A DNA stretch of 64,000 bases. Origin: Verrucomicrobiales bacterium (GTDB lineage: Bacteria; Verrucomicrobiota; Verrucomicrobiia; Limisphaerales; UBA11320). Below, piece by piece: positions 17,802 to 27,573 of this stretch; within the stretch, counting starts at the first letter, position 1; each line of letters starts with the position of its first letter. Under the pieces are notes generated by a model. That model did not search any database. It saw nothing but the letters and a program-made list of their open reading frames with translations, and had not been told where the DNA came from. The DNA is taken from NCBI GenBank assembly GCA_016793885.1, contig JAEUHE010000060.1, positions 52,686-116,685 of the forward strand. The letters are read 5' to 3'. The position numbers and the translations under genes are program-made.

Positions 17802-19511
17802 TTACTGCTTCCTCAACCGATAGAATTGCTCGCTTCCGGAATACGTGTTGGTGACTGCCCAATGCGCGCTCGATCGCGCTGGGGGAGTGGGAACATCCGT
17901 CCAAGTGACCGGTGTCTTCAGACTGAACGTTGATTGCAAGGAGAACCCATCCAGGGGCCAGGAAAGGATCAGGTCTTGCCTGCTGCGCCTGGCCTGTAAT
18001 GCGACGGGCCCTCCGATGAGCGCAACGGTGTGATAGGGTCCCGCCGCGATGGCGGTGACGTCACTCTGCGCCAGGAATGGCACGATCCCTTCGCCGTATT
18101 CGCCGAAAACGTCCCAGGCCACGACGCTTCCCTCGCTTCGCAAAGCAAAGAGCACCGCGTAACCAGCAGCGATCGCAACCACATTCCGCTGGGCGGCGAG
18201 AGGCCCAGGAATTTGATCAAAATCGTCGTCTCCCCACACCAAAATCCCTCCATGAGCCTTTATGGCCATCGAGTTCTTCGCACCTGCTGCGATCGCGATC
18301 ACCTCGCTTTGCGCCTGCACCGGCACCGTGGTTTGACCCAAGGTGTTCCGTCCCCATGCGATCACGCTCCCATCCTGCTTGAGGGCCAAGGCGTGATCGC
18401 GTCCTGCCGCGATCGCGATGACCCCCGTCCGTGCCTCACTGGGAACGGGCGTTTGGACATCGAAGACGGCTCCCCACGCCGTCACGCTTCCGTCATTTCT
18501 CAAGGCAAGGGTGTAGTTCGCAGCCGCGGCGATGGCGGTGACGTTGGCTTGCGCGGCCAGAGGCACCGTCGTCTGGCCGTAATGGTTGTCGCCCCAGGCC
18601 AGGACCATCCCATCCTCCTTCAAGGCCGCCGTGTGATAGTTTCCGGCCGCAATCGCAATCACCCCGCTCCGCGCCATGATCGGAACATCCGTTTGTCCCG
18701 ATACTTCGTCGTCTTCATCCGTATTGCGGCCCCAGGCAAGAACGCTTCCCTCGCTCTTCAAAGCCACGGTGTGCCCGTGTCCGGCCGCAATCGCGATTAC
18801 ATCGCCCTGAGCTGCAGCGGGCACCGTTGTTTGCCCCTCATCGTTGCGTCCCCAAGCCACGACGGTGCCAGGCAGGAGAGGGGCTACGCTCAGCAGCGCC
18901 ACGTCACTCGTCACGCTCCCGAGCAGGTTGCTCACGCGCACCGTATAGGTGCCCGCATCGGCCAACCGTGAACCGGGCAACCTCAGGGTAGCGTCCGTCG
19001 CTCCCATCAGATTGGTTCCATCTTTGCGCCACTGGTAGGTCAATGGTGAGCCGTTCGCCACGACGTTTAGGGTGACATGCTCCCCCGCGTACACGGTCAA
19101 GTTCGTAGGCGACGTCATGATGGCGGGGGCCGATGGAGATACGAGTGCCACGGAGTGAAAACCTCCCGCCGCAATGCCTATTGCGTTACGCTGTGCTCCC
19201 AGTGGTACGGTGGCCTGGCCGTAGTCGATGCCCGACGCTCCCCACCCAATGACCCGCCCATCGTTTTTCAACGCCAGCGTGTGCGATGTCCCGGCGGCAA
19301 TGGCAATGACCCCGCTTTGCGCTTCAATCGGTACCGTCGTCTGGCCTGCAGAATTCAGTCCCCACGCATGGACGCTGCCGTCAACCTTCAACGCCACCGT
19401 GTGGAAACCACCTGCCGCAATCGCACTCACGCCGCTCTGCGCGGACGTCGGTACGGTGGCTTGCCCATCGCCGTTGCTGCCCCAGGCGATGACGCCCCCA
19501 TTGGTCTTCAA
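17802..19511 (-). CDS. RCC1-repeat protein with Ig domain, 5' end degraded (569 codons)
   Basis: The frame encodes about ten RCC1-like repeats of roughly 50 residues, each with 'VIAIAAG..HT.ALK.DGSV.AWG', giving one or two beta-propellers. They are interrupted by one Ig-like domain ('LTYQWRKDGTNLMGATDATL', 'DAGTYTVRVSN') and end in a tail with 'EQFYRLRKQ'. Such proteins are secreted surface or binding proteins in Verrucomicrobia. The frame has no signal peptide and opens at a TTG that is simply the Leu of a repeat. Another repeat half lies directly upstream in a different frame, so the gene has lost its start. Expression as a functional exported protein is doubtful; treat it as a probable pseudogene unless sequencing shows otherwise. 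Confidence 0.7.
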   Translation of the reverse strand: MKTNGGVIAWGSNGDGQATVPTSAQSGVSAIAAGGFHTVALKVDGSVHAWGLNSAGQTTVPIEAQSGVIAIAAGTSHTLALKNDGRVIGWGASGIDYGQATVPLGAQRNAIGIAAGGFHSVALVSPSAPAIMTSPTNLTVYAGEHVTLNVVANGSPLTYQWRKDGTNLMGATDATLRLPGSRLADAGTYTVRVSNLLGSVTSDVALLSVAPLLPGTVVAWGRNDEGQTTVPAAAQGDVIAIAAGHGHTVALKSEGSVLAWGRNTDEDDEVSGQTDVPIMARSGVIAIAAGNYHTAALKEDGMVLAWGDNHYGQTTVPLAAQANVTAIAAAANYTLALRNDGSVTAWGAVFDVQTPVPSEARTGVIAIAAGRDHALALKQDGSVIAWGRNTLGQTTVPVQAQSEVIAIAAGAKNSMAIKAHGGILVWGDDDFDQIPGPLAAQRNVVAIAAGYAVLFALRSEGSVVAWDVFGEYGEGIVPFLAQSDVTAIAAGPYHTVALIGGPVALQARRSRQDLILSWPLDGFSLQSTFSLKTPVTWTDVPTPPARSSAHWAVTNTYSGSEQFYRLRKQ

Positions 19512-19581
19512 GGCTACCGTCCTCCTTGAGGGCGACCATGTGACTGGCTCCCGCCGCGACTCCGATCACTCCGCTGGCCAA
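19512..19581 (-). pseudogene. Out-of-frame 5' remnant of the RCC1-repeat gene
   Basis: In another minus-strand frame this stretch reads 'ASGVIGVAAGASHMVALKED', an RCC1 half-repeat, which then joins the main frame at 'TVALKTNGG' near 19515-19525. Upstream the frame meets a stop (TAG) near 19645 without a start codon or signal peptide. The junction fits an out-of-register deletion between two neighbouring repeats. Confidence 0.6.
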
Positions 19582-19832
19582 GCCCGATTTGCAGCTATAT
19601 GGGCCTGCTGGACTCTTCGATCCGTGAAGATCGGTTCGTGCCGATCTCGCCTATTTCCTTAAACTTTCAAAGGGAGAGTGGCACGGTGTTGATATGGGCA
19701 ACAGGTCGGATGGGTAGGACTCTGTGTTCGATCAACTTCGAACAAAAGACCGAGCCTCACCCTGAAATAATCAGAGCCGCGCGAAATGGTGGAGGTTTGT
19801 TTCAAGCTTGACCCTAGGTGCGGCATTTCTAA
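19582..19832. other. Intergenic region before the PQQ-propeller gene
   Basis: About 250 bases without a supported gene; it holds the lost 5' side of the RCC1 gene and must contain the promoter of the plus-strand PQQ-propeller gene. No clear promoter or ribosome site was seen before the ATG at 19833. Confidence 0.3.
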
Positions 19833-22800
19833 ATGTCGACCATGACTTGGAGCCCCATTCAAACTGGCAGAGGTGCGGTCTTGGCTGCGCTTCTTGTATT
19901 GGGATTTGAATTTGAATACGGGCTGAGCGCGGAACCCGGCCGAGTCAAATGGACGGCACCCTGTGGGGCTACGATTTCTTCACCCTCAATCGGTCGCGAT
20001 GGGACTATTTACATCGGCGGGCTGGCGCTCTTCGCTTTTGATCCATCAAACGGTGCTCAAAAATGGAACTTCAGCGCGAGGCATCGGATTCAATCAACGC
20101 CAGCTATCGGGCCTGAAGGAACGGTGTACTTTGGCTCCATCGATCAGTCCGTCTACGCAATCGACGGAGCGACCGGCGCGAAAAAGTGGGAGTTCGCGAC
20201 TGATGGTCAGATCGAGTCTTCGGCGGCCATCACCGAGGATGGCACCGTTCTCATCGGCTCCTTTGATGGGAAAATCTACGCGCTCGATGCGGCCACAGGA
20301 TCGAAGAAGTGGTCGTTCCCACTCAACGGGCAAATCAACTGCTCACCTGTGGTGAGCGACGACGGGACGATCTATGTGGCGGGGCGGTTTGGTGATTTCA
20401 CGGCGCTCTCTCCCACCGGAAAGCGGCTTTGGTCGCTGGCCATCGATTCCAGCGAGTGGTTGTCGCCGGCTATCGGCTTCGACGGCACTCTCCTGCTGAC
20501 CACCGGTCAGAATGTGTGCGTCGCCATTGAACCTCGCACACGCTCTCGCCGTTGGGCTTTTGGCAACGGCACACTCGCTTCCCCGGTGCTGGGTCCCGAC
20601 GCCACAGTTTATGTCGGGTCGGCCGACGGCAAATTCTTCGCCTTGGATCAGTATACGGGTCGAATGAAGTGGAGTTTTGAATCGTACCAGCAGTTCTGGT
20701 CCACCGCAGCCGTGGCCGCCGATCACACGGTGTACGTGGGGGGCAACGATGGATATGTCTACGCGTTTGAAGGGGCCAGCGGGCGAGTGCTATGGAAGCA
20801 CAAAACCGGAGAAGTGGTGGTTTCCTCCCCAGCCATCGCCGCCGACGGCACGGTGTATGTGGCTTCGAATGACGGTTTGCTGTATGCCTTCGAAGGCACC
20901 GCTGGGCCTGCGATTTCGCCCTGGCCAAAATATAGGGGAAATCCACTGGGTAACGGGCGTTCCCTTCTGGAACCGACCAACGGAGGTCCACAGATCCTCT
21001 CTGGACCAATGGATGTTCGCGTGGCGGAGTCGGCACCGGCGACAATGTATGTCATGGCGACTGGCGGAACTCCCATGGGCTACCAATGGCTGTTCGAAGG
21101 AAACCCGATCGTGGGAGCCACGAATTCTGCCTACTATATCCCCCGTGTCAGCTTGACGAACAGCGGCCGATATCAGGTCGAAATCACCAATCTCGCCGGA
21201 CATACCCTGAGCCGTGCTGCCGAGCTCACGAGTGGTTATTCTTTGGATGTGCAGATCGTTGGCCAGGGATTCGTCCAGGTGGATCCACCACAACAGCTAT
21301 ATCTCCCTGGAACAAAAGTGACGCTGAGAGCGTCACCCACCAATGATCATCGGTTTCTGAAGTGGAACGGAGATCTAACTGAGACTACGGATGAAGTCAG
21401 CCTGGTGATCGATTCCAATAAGAAGATTTCTGCCTGGTTCGAGTTCAAGCCGGGCGAGGTGAGATGGCGGTTCGAAACTCGTTCGGGCACCCCCACGACC
21501 CCCGCGATTGGTCCGGATGGCACTGTGTTTCTGAAGATTCCACTCGACGACCGAATTTATGCGCTTGATCCCTTAACGGGACAGAAACGTTGGGAGGGAT
21601 CAGAGGTTTACCAGTCGGCTTCTCCGGCGGTGACGAGTGACGGAAATGTCAGCGCGATCTACGCCCTGTTCGATGGAAGAACGGGTCAGCGCCTTCCCGC
21701 CTACATCCCACAGGATTCGGTCAATTCCTCCCCGGCCGTCGCACCCGACGGTACGATCTTCTTCGGCAGCGAGGAAGGAAAGCAGATCACCGCGGTTCGA
21801 GGCAGCACTGTGCGCTGGCGGGTCGCGACCGGCGGTTGGGTGGTCAGTTCGCCGTCGCTCGGCCCTGATGGGACCGTGTACGTCGGATCCTATGACACCC
21901 AGCTTCGCGCCTTAAGCGGGCAATCTGGAGCGGAACAATGGTCGTTCGGGACAGGGGGAGCGATCCGAAGCTCGCCAGCGGTCAGTGATGACGGCGTGGT
22001 CTTTATCGCCTCCGATGACTCCAAACTCTATGCGCTCGATGGCGCGACGGGAGTGAAAAGATGGGACATCGAACTTGAGGGTTATGGCACCAGCCCAATT
22101 CTTTCTTACTCTCAGATCAGCGCATCTCCCATCGTTGGACCGGATCACGTGGTCTACTTGGGAACGGAGGCAGGGTATCTTTACGGCATTGATGGGGACA
22201 CCGGGGTAACCAAATGGCGTCGAGGGCCCGGCGCTCCCATCGCAGGATCGGCCGCGTTGACCGCTGATGGAACGCTCTATACCGCGTCAACCAGCGGAAT
22301 ACTCAGCGCCCTCAAGGCTTCCGATGGGACAACTCTTTGGGAAGTGGAGCTGGGTGGTTCGGTTCAAGGCAGCCCGAACGTAGGACCCGATGGAACGGTT
22401 TACGTGAGTGCCGGAAACGTTTTCTACTCGATCGCCGGTGCAGCGCCGTTGGCCAGCACGGGATGGCCGACGTTTCGAGGGAACGCCGCCAACAACGGCA
22501 CAGGTAACTTCCAGTTCTCCGGTCCCCCGAGGATTATAACCACGCCTCAGAGCGTGGTCGCGGCCGAATCGGAACTCGTGCAGTTCGGGGTGCTGGCAAG
22601 CGGTGCGCTTCCGTTGCGATACCAGTGGTATGTCAACGGTCAGGAGATTCCTACGGCGACCAACCAGGCGCTCAGTTTCACACACGCGAGTCAAGATCAG
22701 GCGGGTAATTACCACGTGAGCGTGACGAACCTCTTCGGATCGGTGGAGACCGCTCCAGCAACGCTCCGTGTTGGGTATCGCTTCGAGGTGTTTCGGCGCG

Positions 22801-25800
22801 GCCAAGGAGAGGTGCAGATCACGTATCTGGCTAACGAGCCAGCCGCGGTGCTGCTCGCACTCGAAACGGCGGGCCGGCGTTTCGTTCGCTGGTCGGGAGA
22901 TGCATCAGGCACGACCAACCGGCTCTTCGTGCCGTTGAACGGGAACAAGAGCATCACCGCGATATTCGAGATGGAGCCGGGAGAACTCGTTTGGCGCGCC
23001 GACGTTGGAGGAGCTATCCGTTCCTCTCCCGCGTTGAATGCGAGTGCGGTGTTTGTTGGTGCGGACGATGGGTTTGTCCGCGGGTGGGATACACAGAGGG
23101 GCAGGCTCCTGTGGAAGACACGCATCGGTGGATCCGTCCCGGTCTCCCCAGCGCTCACGAAAGATAACCGGCTGATCGTGAGCGCGAACGGAGGCACGAT
23201 CGGTGGGCGGCGGATCGCACTCGATGCTTCCACAGGCTCGATTCTCTGGGATTACCCCCTGGGACTTTATGTGCAACTAAACGCCTCGCCGGCGGTCGAC
23301 AACGACGGATTCGGATATCAAGGCGATGGGCCGGGTGCCGCCGGCGCAGCGTTCCAACGCTTTTCGAGAAGCGGTGTTCCGGCCGACAGCTACCGCATCG
23401 ATGCCTCCATCGAATCCTCGGCAGCCATCAGTTCGGCTGGTCTGATCGTTTTCGGAAGTGATAATGGGCAAGTCTATTGCGTGAAGAAGTCAGGCTTAGG
23501 CCTGGCGTGGAGCTTTCTCACGGCCGGCCGAGTCCGTTCCTCTCCCGCGCTGGGTAGAGACGGCGCCGTGTACATAGGCTCGGACGACGGTTTCATCTAC
23601 GCATTCGACATGAAGTCGGGTGTGCTGCTCTGGAGATTCAACGCGGCCGGCCCCGTTGGTTCATCCCCGGTGATCGATGCTGCGAATACCGTCTATTGTG
23701 GCACCGACAACGGAATGCTGTTCGCGCTGGATGGGTTAACCGGAAAAGCGCGGTGGCAGTTCGACGCCAGAACCACGATCCGCGGAGCTCCCGCAGTGGC
23801 AGCCGATGGCACGATCGTGGTTGGAACCGAAGAAGGAACTCTCTTTGCCTTGGACAGCAGCACCGGCCAGGTTCGATGGCGGTTTCGCGGTGCGGGGCCG
23901 ATTACCAGTTCGCCCAGCATCGGCGAGGATGGGACGGTCTATGTCGGGGCTGGATCCACCTTTTACGCCCTTGCCGGAAGTGCGCCTCTCGCAGACGCGG
24001 CCTGGCCTAAGTTCCATAATGCTCTTTCGAACGACGGGCTGCAACGAGGTTTTGGTGGAGGGCAACCGCGGATCGTCGCTCAAAGCGACGATTTGCTCGC
24101 GGTTGAAGGATCGCTGGGGATTTTGCGCGGTGTGGCCGAGGGAGGCGGAGACCTGCGCTACCAGTGGTATCGTGACGAAAAGCCGATCCAAGGGGCCACA
24201 GCACCGATTTATGTCATTCCTAAGGTTCTTCGCGACAACGAAGGCACATATTCCTTGGACGTCACGAACACCGAAGGCCTCGCGCGGAGTAGGAGGATAG
24301 CCGTTGTGGTTGGGGTTTCGATCTCGATCCAGACGCGTGGCTCCGGCACCGTCGAGCTCTCGCCAGGACAATCGATGTATTCTCCCGGAAGCCGAGTCAG
24401 CGTGATTGCGAAGCCGCAAGAAGGTCGGCCGTTTCTCGGCTGGGGAGGGGATGCCTCGGGGAACGCCAATCCCTTGGTGTTAACGCTTCGATCGAACATG
24501 CATCTGGTGGCCACCTTCGCATCTCTTCCCGGAGACGTGGTCTGGCAGTATGACGCCCAGGCTGCGATCACAGCGACACCGGCGATCCGGTCCAACGGAC
24601 TCATCTATGTGACCACGCGCGCTGGAACAGTGATCGCCCTGGAGACGCGCGCCGGAGGTCTTGCGTGGATCAAGCAGGTGCCGGGTCATATTGATTCCTC
24701 TCCCGCCATTGGGACCAACGGAATTCTTTACCTCGTATCCAATCTCGACGACGGCTATGTCAGTCATCTCTATGGATTCGATGCGACCACCGGCCTTCGG
24801 CGGTTCGAGGATACTATAGGCATTTCCTATCCCGTGAGCGCATCGCCCGCGATTGGTCCGGATGGCAGCATCTACGTCGGAACGGAAAACGGCGTCAGCC
24901 ATCTTGCCTCTTTTCGACCCAACGCTGCCTTCAAATGGGAGTTTCAGGCCGGTGCTTCCATCTCCTCTTCGGCCGCGGTCACTGCCTCTGGATCGGTCAT
25001 CTTCGGAAGCCGAGGAGGAAAGCTCCACTCCGTATCGCCCGTGGGGAAGGCGGAATGGGATTATTCAACGGGTTCCATCTCGAGTTCTCCTGCGATTGGC
25101 GCGGATGGATCGATCTATTTCAGCGACGATTTTGGCGGGTTGCACGCGCTCGATGCGGCGGGGCATGAGCGATGGTCGATCACTGGATTCGGAATCGTTT
25201 CGCAGTCGCCCGTGATCGGCGAGGATGGAACCGTGTATTTTGTGAATACTTCGGGTCGCACGATGGCGGTGAATCCGGACTCCGGTGTCCAGAAGTGGAC
25301 CTGGGTGTCGTCCTCGGGCACTTCGTTCAGCCCGGCTTTAGCGGCAGACGGAACCCTCTTCATCGCCCAGAATGACCAATCCCTGGTGGCTTTGGATGCC
25401 TCCATCGGTCAGGAGCTTTTCCGACACCGGTCCCCGACCGCATTCTCTGGCGCTCCTACCATCGGCCCGGATGGCTTGGTGTATGTGGCAGCATCGACGA
25501 AGTTGCTGGCCATCCAGGGGACTGCTGCGTTGGCCCCCAGCGCCTGGCCAAAGTTTCGTGCCGATCTGAGGAACACGGGTGCGGCGGTCTCCGTCGAGCC
25601 GTTGCCTCCACGCATCGTCCGCCAGCCTAGGTCCACCCGGATTGCGGTCGGCCAGGAAGTGCGAGTGGGTGTCATCGCTGCAGGTTCGTCGCTGACGTAT
25701 CAGTGGTTCCGAAACGGCATACCTCTTGCAGGCGAAACCAATTCGATTCTGTTGCGATTCGCTGCCGGTGAAGTGGACGCCGGGACTTATCACGTCGTGG

Positions 25801-27413
25801 TCTCGAATCATTTGGGATCCGTCAACAGCGACTCCCTCCAAGTCCAAATCGGCTACACACTCGCGGTCCGGAGTGTCGGTCCTGGTTCCGTGGAGATCAC
25901 ACCCGCCGAGTCGGTTTACTCGCCGCGCACGGTCGTCTCCTTGCGAGCGGTTCCAGCGAGCAGGCGGCAGTTTCTCGGTTGGGAAGGCGATGCGGCCGGC
26001 CTGAGTACTTCGCTCTCGCTCACGATGGACCGCAATCGGGAAGTGGCTGCTGTGTTTTCCGTGCGGGAAAGTGAGATCAAGTGGAGTTTAGAAAGGGGCG
26101 GGCAGGCCATGAACTCCCCGGCGGTCGGACCTGACGATACCGTCTTTGTCACAACAGCGGGAGGTCACGTCTTCGCGCTCGAAGGGCGCGCCGGTTTCTC
26201 CAAATGGAGTGTGGAGACGGGAGCAGCGGCTCTCACTGCTCCGGTTCTCGGACCCGACTCAACGCTGTATATGGGTTCTTCTGGTCGCCTCGGAGGGGGT
26301 GAAGTGATTTGCCTCGACGCTCAATCGGGACGGACTCGATGGAGACAGGGTGGAGGGACCGTTTGGCACCCGCCGGCAGTGACGCCGGAGGGAACGCTCT
26401 TCGTGGTGCGTTCCTCGGAGAGTGGCATCACTCTTTCTTCTCTCCAAGCGCTGACGGGTGAGGAGAACTGGAGTAAACCGCTGAATTTCGTCCCGGAGTT
26501 GCCCCCGTTTGTCGACTCCGGAGGAACGATCTATCTCGCAACATCGGCAACGTTCGATGCGGTTCGAGCAACGGACGGTGCGCCCCTGTGGTCCATTCCT
26601 GCGGAATTCTTACCGAGCGCCGTAGCCATGCAGGCCGATGGCACCCTTTTCGTGGGGAACAATTTTCGTAGGTTTGGTGGGCCATTCCCCCAAGTGGGCG
26701 AACCGAGCCTCCGATCCTTGAATTGGGCCTACGGTGCCTCGCCATGGCGCCGAGATGCTTTCGCTGTGCTTTTCCTAGTGGCCGCGGCGGACGGGACCCT
26801 CTACGGAGTCAGGCGTGACATTGAAACCGGTCGTCAATCGGCTTTTGCCATGGATTCCCGGACGGGTGAACTTTATTGGGGAGGATCATCCCCGGCTGAG
26901 TCAGACCCGCCGATCCATGTCACGGGCGTTCCGCTCCTCGGAGCCGATGCCACTCTTTACCTGGGTACGGATACTGGGCTGCTTGCGCTGGACGGATTTG
27001 ATGGAACGACTCAGTGGAAGGCTGACATCGGGCCTGTGACGACGTCACCGGCAATGGGGTCGGACGGATCGATCTTCGTGGGAGTGCAGGACCACACGCT
27101 CTATTGCATCCAAGGGACGGGCCCGATCGATCCGGGACCCTGGGTCAAGCATCTGGGCAACCCAGCGAACAGCGGGGTTGGAACGGGAGTTCGCCGCCAG
27201 CCGGTTCTGCGCGCCCAGCGTGACGAAAGTGGCCTTCGACTCGATTGTTACGGGCCCATTGGCGAATCCTTGATAATTGAGCGAAACGATGGCGTGGGGA
27301 ACGGGGTGAATTGGACCCCCTGGTTGAGCATCACTCTCCAGGAATCCCCCACGGCGGTTTTGGATTTAGGCACCCGATCGAAATCCAGTCGATTCTACCG
27401 CGCCCGGAAATAG
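19833..27413 (+). CDS. Secreted five-propeller PQQ-like / Ig / InlB-repeat protein (2526 aa)
   Basis: The signal peptide covers about residues 1-32 ('AVLAALLVLGFEFEYGLSAE'). The mature protein repeats one module. Each module has a PQQ-like beta-propeller with many copies of 'SSPAIG.DGTVYVGS.DG.LYALD..TG..KW.F', an Ig-like domain ('YQWYVNGQEI', 'AGNYHVSVTN') and a divergent InlB B-repeat-like domain ('FLGWGGDASG...ATF'). The next propeller begins right after 'PGEVRWRF' or 'PGELVWRA'. By position: propellers about 19.93-20.98, 21.45-22.51, 22.98-24.06, 24.52-25.60 and 26.07-27.18 kb, with four Ig/InlB linkers between. The C-terminal tail has 'SSRFYRARK'. There is no sign of PQQ-dehydrogenase catalytic residues, so it is probably a structural or binding surface protein rather than an enzyme. 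Confidence 0.88.
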   Translation: MSTMTWSPIQTGRGAVLAALLVLGFEFEYGLSAEPGRVKWTAPCGATISSPSIGRDGTIYIGGLALFAFDPSNGAQKWNFSARHRIQSTPAIGPEGTVYFGSIDQSVYAIDGATGAKKWEFATDGQIESSAAITEDGTVLIGSFDGKIYALDAATGSKKWSFPLNGQINCSPVVSDDGTIYVAGRFGDFTALSPTGKRLWSLAIDSSEWLSPAIGFDGTLLLTTGQNVCVAIEPRTRSRRWAFGNGTLASPVLGPDATVYVGSADGKFFALDQYTGRMKWSFESYQQFWSTAAVAADHTVYVGGNDGYVYAFEGASGRVLWKHKTGEVVVSSPAIAADGTVYVASNDGLLYAFEGTAGPAISPWPKYRGNPLGNGRSLLEPTNGGPQILSGPMDVRVAESAPATMYVMATGGTPMGYQWLFEGNPIVGATNSAYYIPRVSLTNSGRYQVEITNLAGHTLSRAAELTSGYSLDVQIVGQGFVQVDPPQQLYLPGTKVTLRASPTNDHRFLKWNGDLTETTDEVSLVIDSNKKISAWFEFKPGEVRWRFETRSGTPTTPAIGPDGTVFLKIPLDDRIYALDPLTGQKRWEGSEVYQSASPAVTSDGNVSAIYALFDGRTGQRLPAYIPQDSVNSSPAVAPDGTIFFGSEEGKQITAVRGSTVRWRVATGGWVVSSPSLGPDGTVYVGSYDTQLRALSGQSGAEQWSFGTGGAIRSSPAVSDDGVVFIASDDSKLYALDGATGVKRWDIELEGYGTSPILSYSQISASPIVGPDHVVYLGTEAGYLYGIDGDTGVTKWRRGPGAPIAGSAALTADGTLYTASTSGILSALKASDGTTLWEVELGGSVQGSPNVGPDGTVYVSAGNVFYSIAGAAPLASTGWPTFRGNAANNGTGNFQFSGPPRIITTPQSVVAAESELVQFGVLASGALPLRYQWYVNGQEIPTATNQALSFTHASQDQAGNYHVSVTNLFGSVETAPATLRVGYRFEVFRRGQGEVQITYLANEPAAVLLALETAGRRFVRWSGDASGTTNRLFVPLNGNKSITAIFEMEPGELVWRADVGGAIRSSPALNASAVFVGADDGFVRGWDTQRGRLLWKTRIGGSVPVSPALTKDNRLIVSANGGTIGGRRIALDASTGSILWDYPLGLYVQLNASPAVDNDGFGYQGDGPGAAGAAFQRFSRSGVPADSYRIDASIESSAAISSAGLIVFGSDNGQVYCVKKSGLGLAWSFLTAGRVRSSPALGRDGAVYIGSDDGFIYAFDMKSGVLLWRFNAAGPVGSSPVIDAANTVYCGTDNGMLFALDGLTGKARWQFDARTTIRGAPAVAADGTIVVGTEEGTLFALDSSTGQVRWRFRGAGPITSSPSIGEDGTVYVGAGSTFYALAGSAPLADAAWPKFHNALSNDGLQRGFGGGQPRIVAQSDDLLAVEGSLGILRGVAEGGGDLRYQWYRDEKPIQGATAPIYVIPKVLRDNEGTYSLDVTNTEGLARSRRIAVVVGVSISIQTRGSGTVELSPGQSMYSPGSRVSVIAKPQEGRPFLGWGGDASGNANPLVLTLRSNMHLVATFASLPGDVVWQYDAQAAITATPAIRSNGLIYVTTRAGTVIALETRAGGLAWIKQVPGHIDSSPAIGTNGILYLVSNLDDGYVSHLYGFDATTGLRRFEDTIGISYPVSASPAIGPDGSIYVGTENGVSHLASFRPNAAFKWEFQAGASISSSAAVTASGSVIFGSRGGKLHSVSPVGKAEWDYSTGSISSSPAIGADGSIYFSDDFGGLHALDAAGHERWSITGFGIVSQSPVIGEDGTVYFVNTSGRTMAVNPDSGVQKWTWVSSSGTSFSPALAADGTLFIAQNDQSLVALDASIGQELFRHRSPTAFSGAPTIGPDGLVYVAASTKLLAIQGTAALAPSAWPKFRADLRNTGAAVSVEPLPPRIVRQPRSTRIAVGQEVRVGVIAAGSSLTYQWFRNGIPLAGETNSILLRFAAGEVDAGTYHVVVSNHLGSVNSDSLQVQIGYTLAVRSVGPGSVEITPAESVYSPRTVVSLRAVPASRRQFLGWEGDAAGLSTSLSLTMDRNREVAAVFSVRESEIKWSLERGGQAMNSPAVGPDDTVFVTTAGGHVFALEGRAGFSKWSVETGAAALTAPVLGPDSTLYMGSSGRLGGGEVICLDAQSGRTRWRQGGGTVWHPPAVTPEGTLFVVRSSESGITLSSLQALTGEENWSKPLNFVPELPPFVDSGGTIYLATSATFDAVRATDGAPLWSIPAEFLPSAVAMQADGTLFVGNNFRRFGGPFPQVGEPSLRSLNWAYGASPWRRDAFAVLFLVAAADGTLYGVRRDIETGRQSAFAMDSRTGELYWGGSSPAESDPPIHVTGVPLLGADATLYLGTDTGLLALDGFDGTTQWKADIGPVTTSPAMGSDGSIFVGVQDHTLYCIQGTGPIDPGPWVKHLGNPANSGVGTGVRRQPVLRAQRDESGLRLDCYGPIGESLIIERNDGVGNGVNWTPWLSITLQESPTAVLDLGTRSKSSRFYRARK

Positions 27414-27458
27414 TCACGCCCAGTTCGCATCGTCGGCCGACATTCTTCCACCCACAGC

Positions 27459-27487
27459 TTGCCACTGGTCTGAACCTTGTTTAATTT
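27459..27487 (+). promoter_or_regulatory. Putative sigma-70 promoter of the giant RHS gene
   Basis: TTGCCA (27459-27464), 17-base spacer, TAATTT (27482-27487), about 86 bases before the chosen ATG at 27574. The -35 and spacer length are the same as in the tRNA-Val promoter candidate. Found by eye only. Confidence 0.4.
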
Positions 27488-27573
27488 TAAAGAATGTAGA
27501 TTCAGGCGACGTCACCGATCCTGAGCGGGTGGGTGGTGTCGTGGGATGTCTGCGCACCAACGTCATTTGTTAT

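Noticed and set aside
19833..27413. PQQ-dependent dehydrogenase activity for the five-propeller protein
   Set aside because: The repeats match the generic PQQ-like propeller, but no catalytic Asp/Glu context, calcium or cytochrome motif of the enzymes was seen, and five propellers with Ig linkers do not fit the enzyme family.
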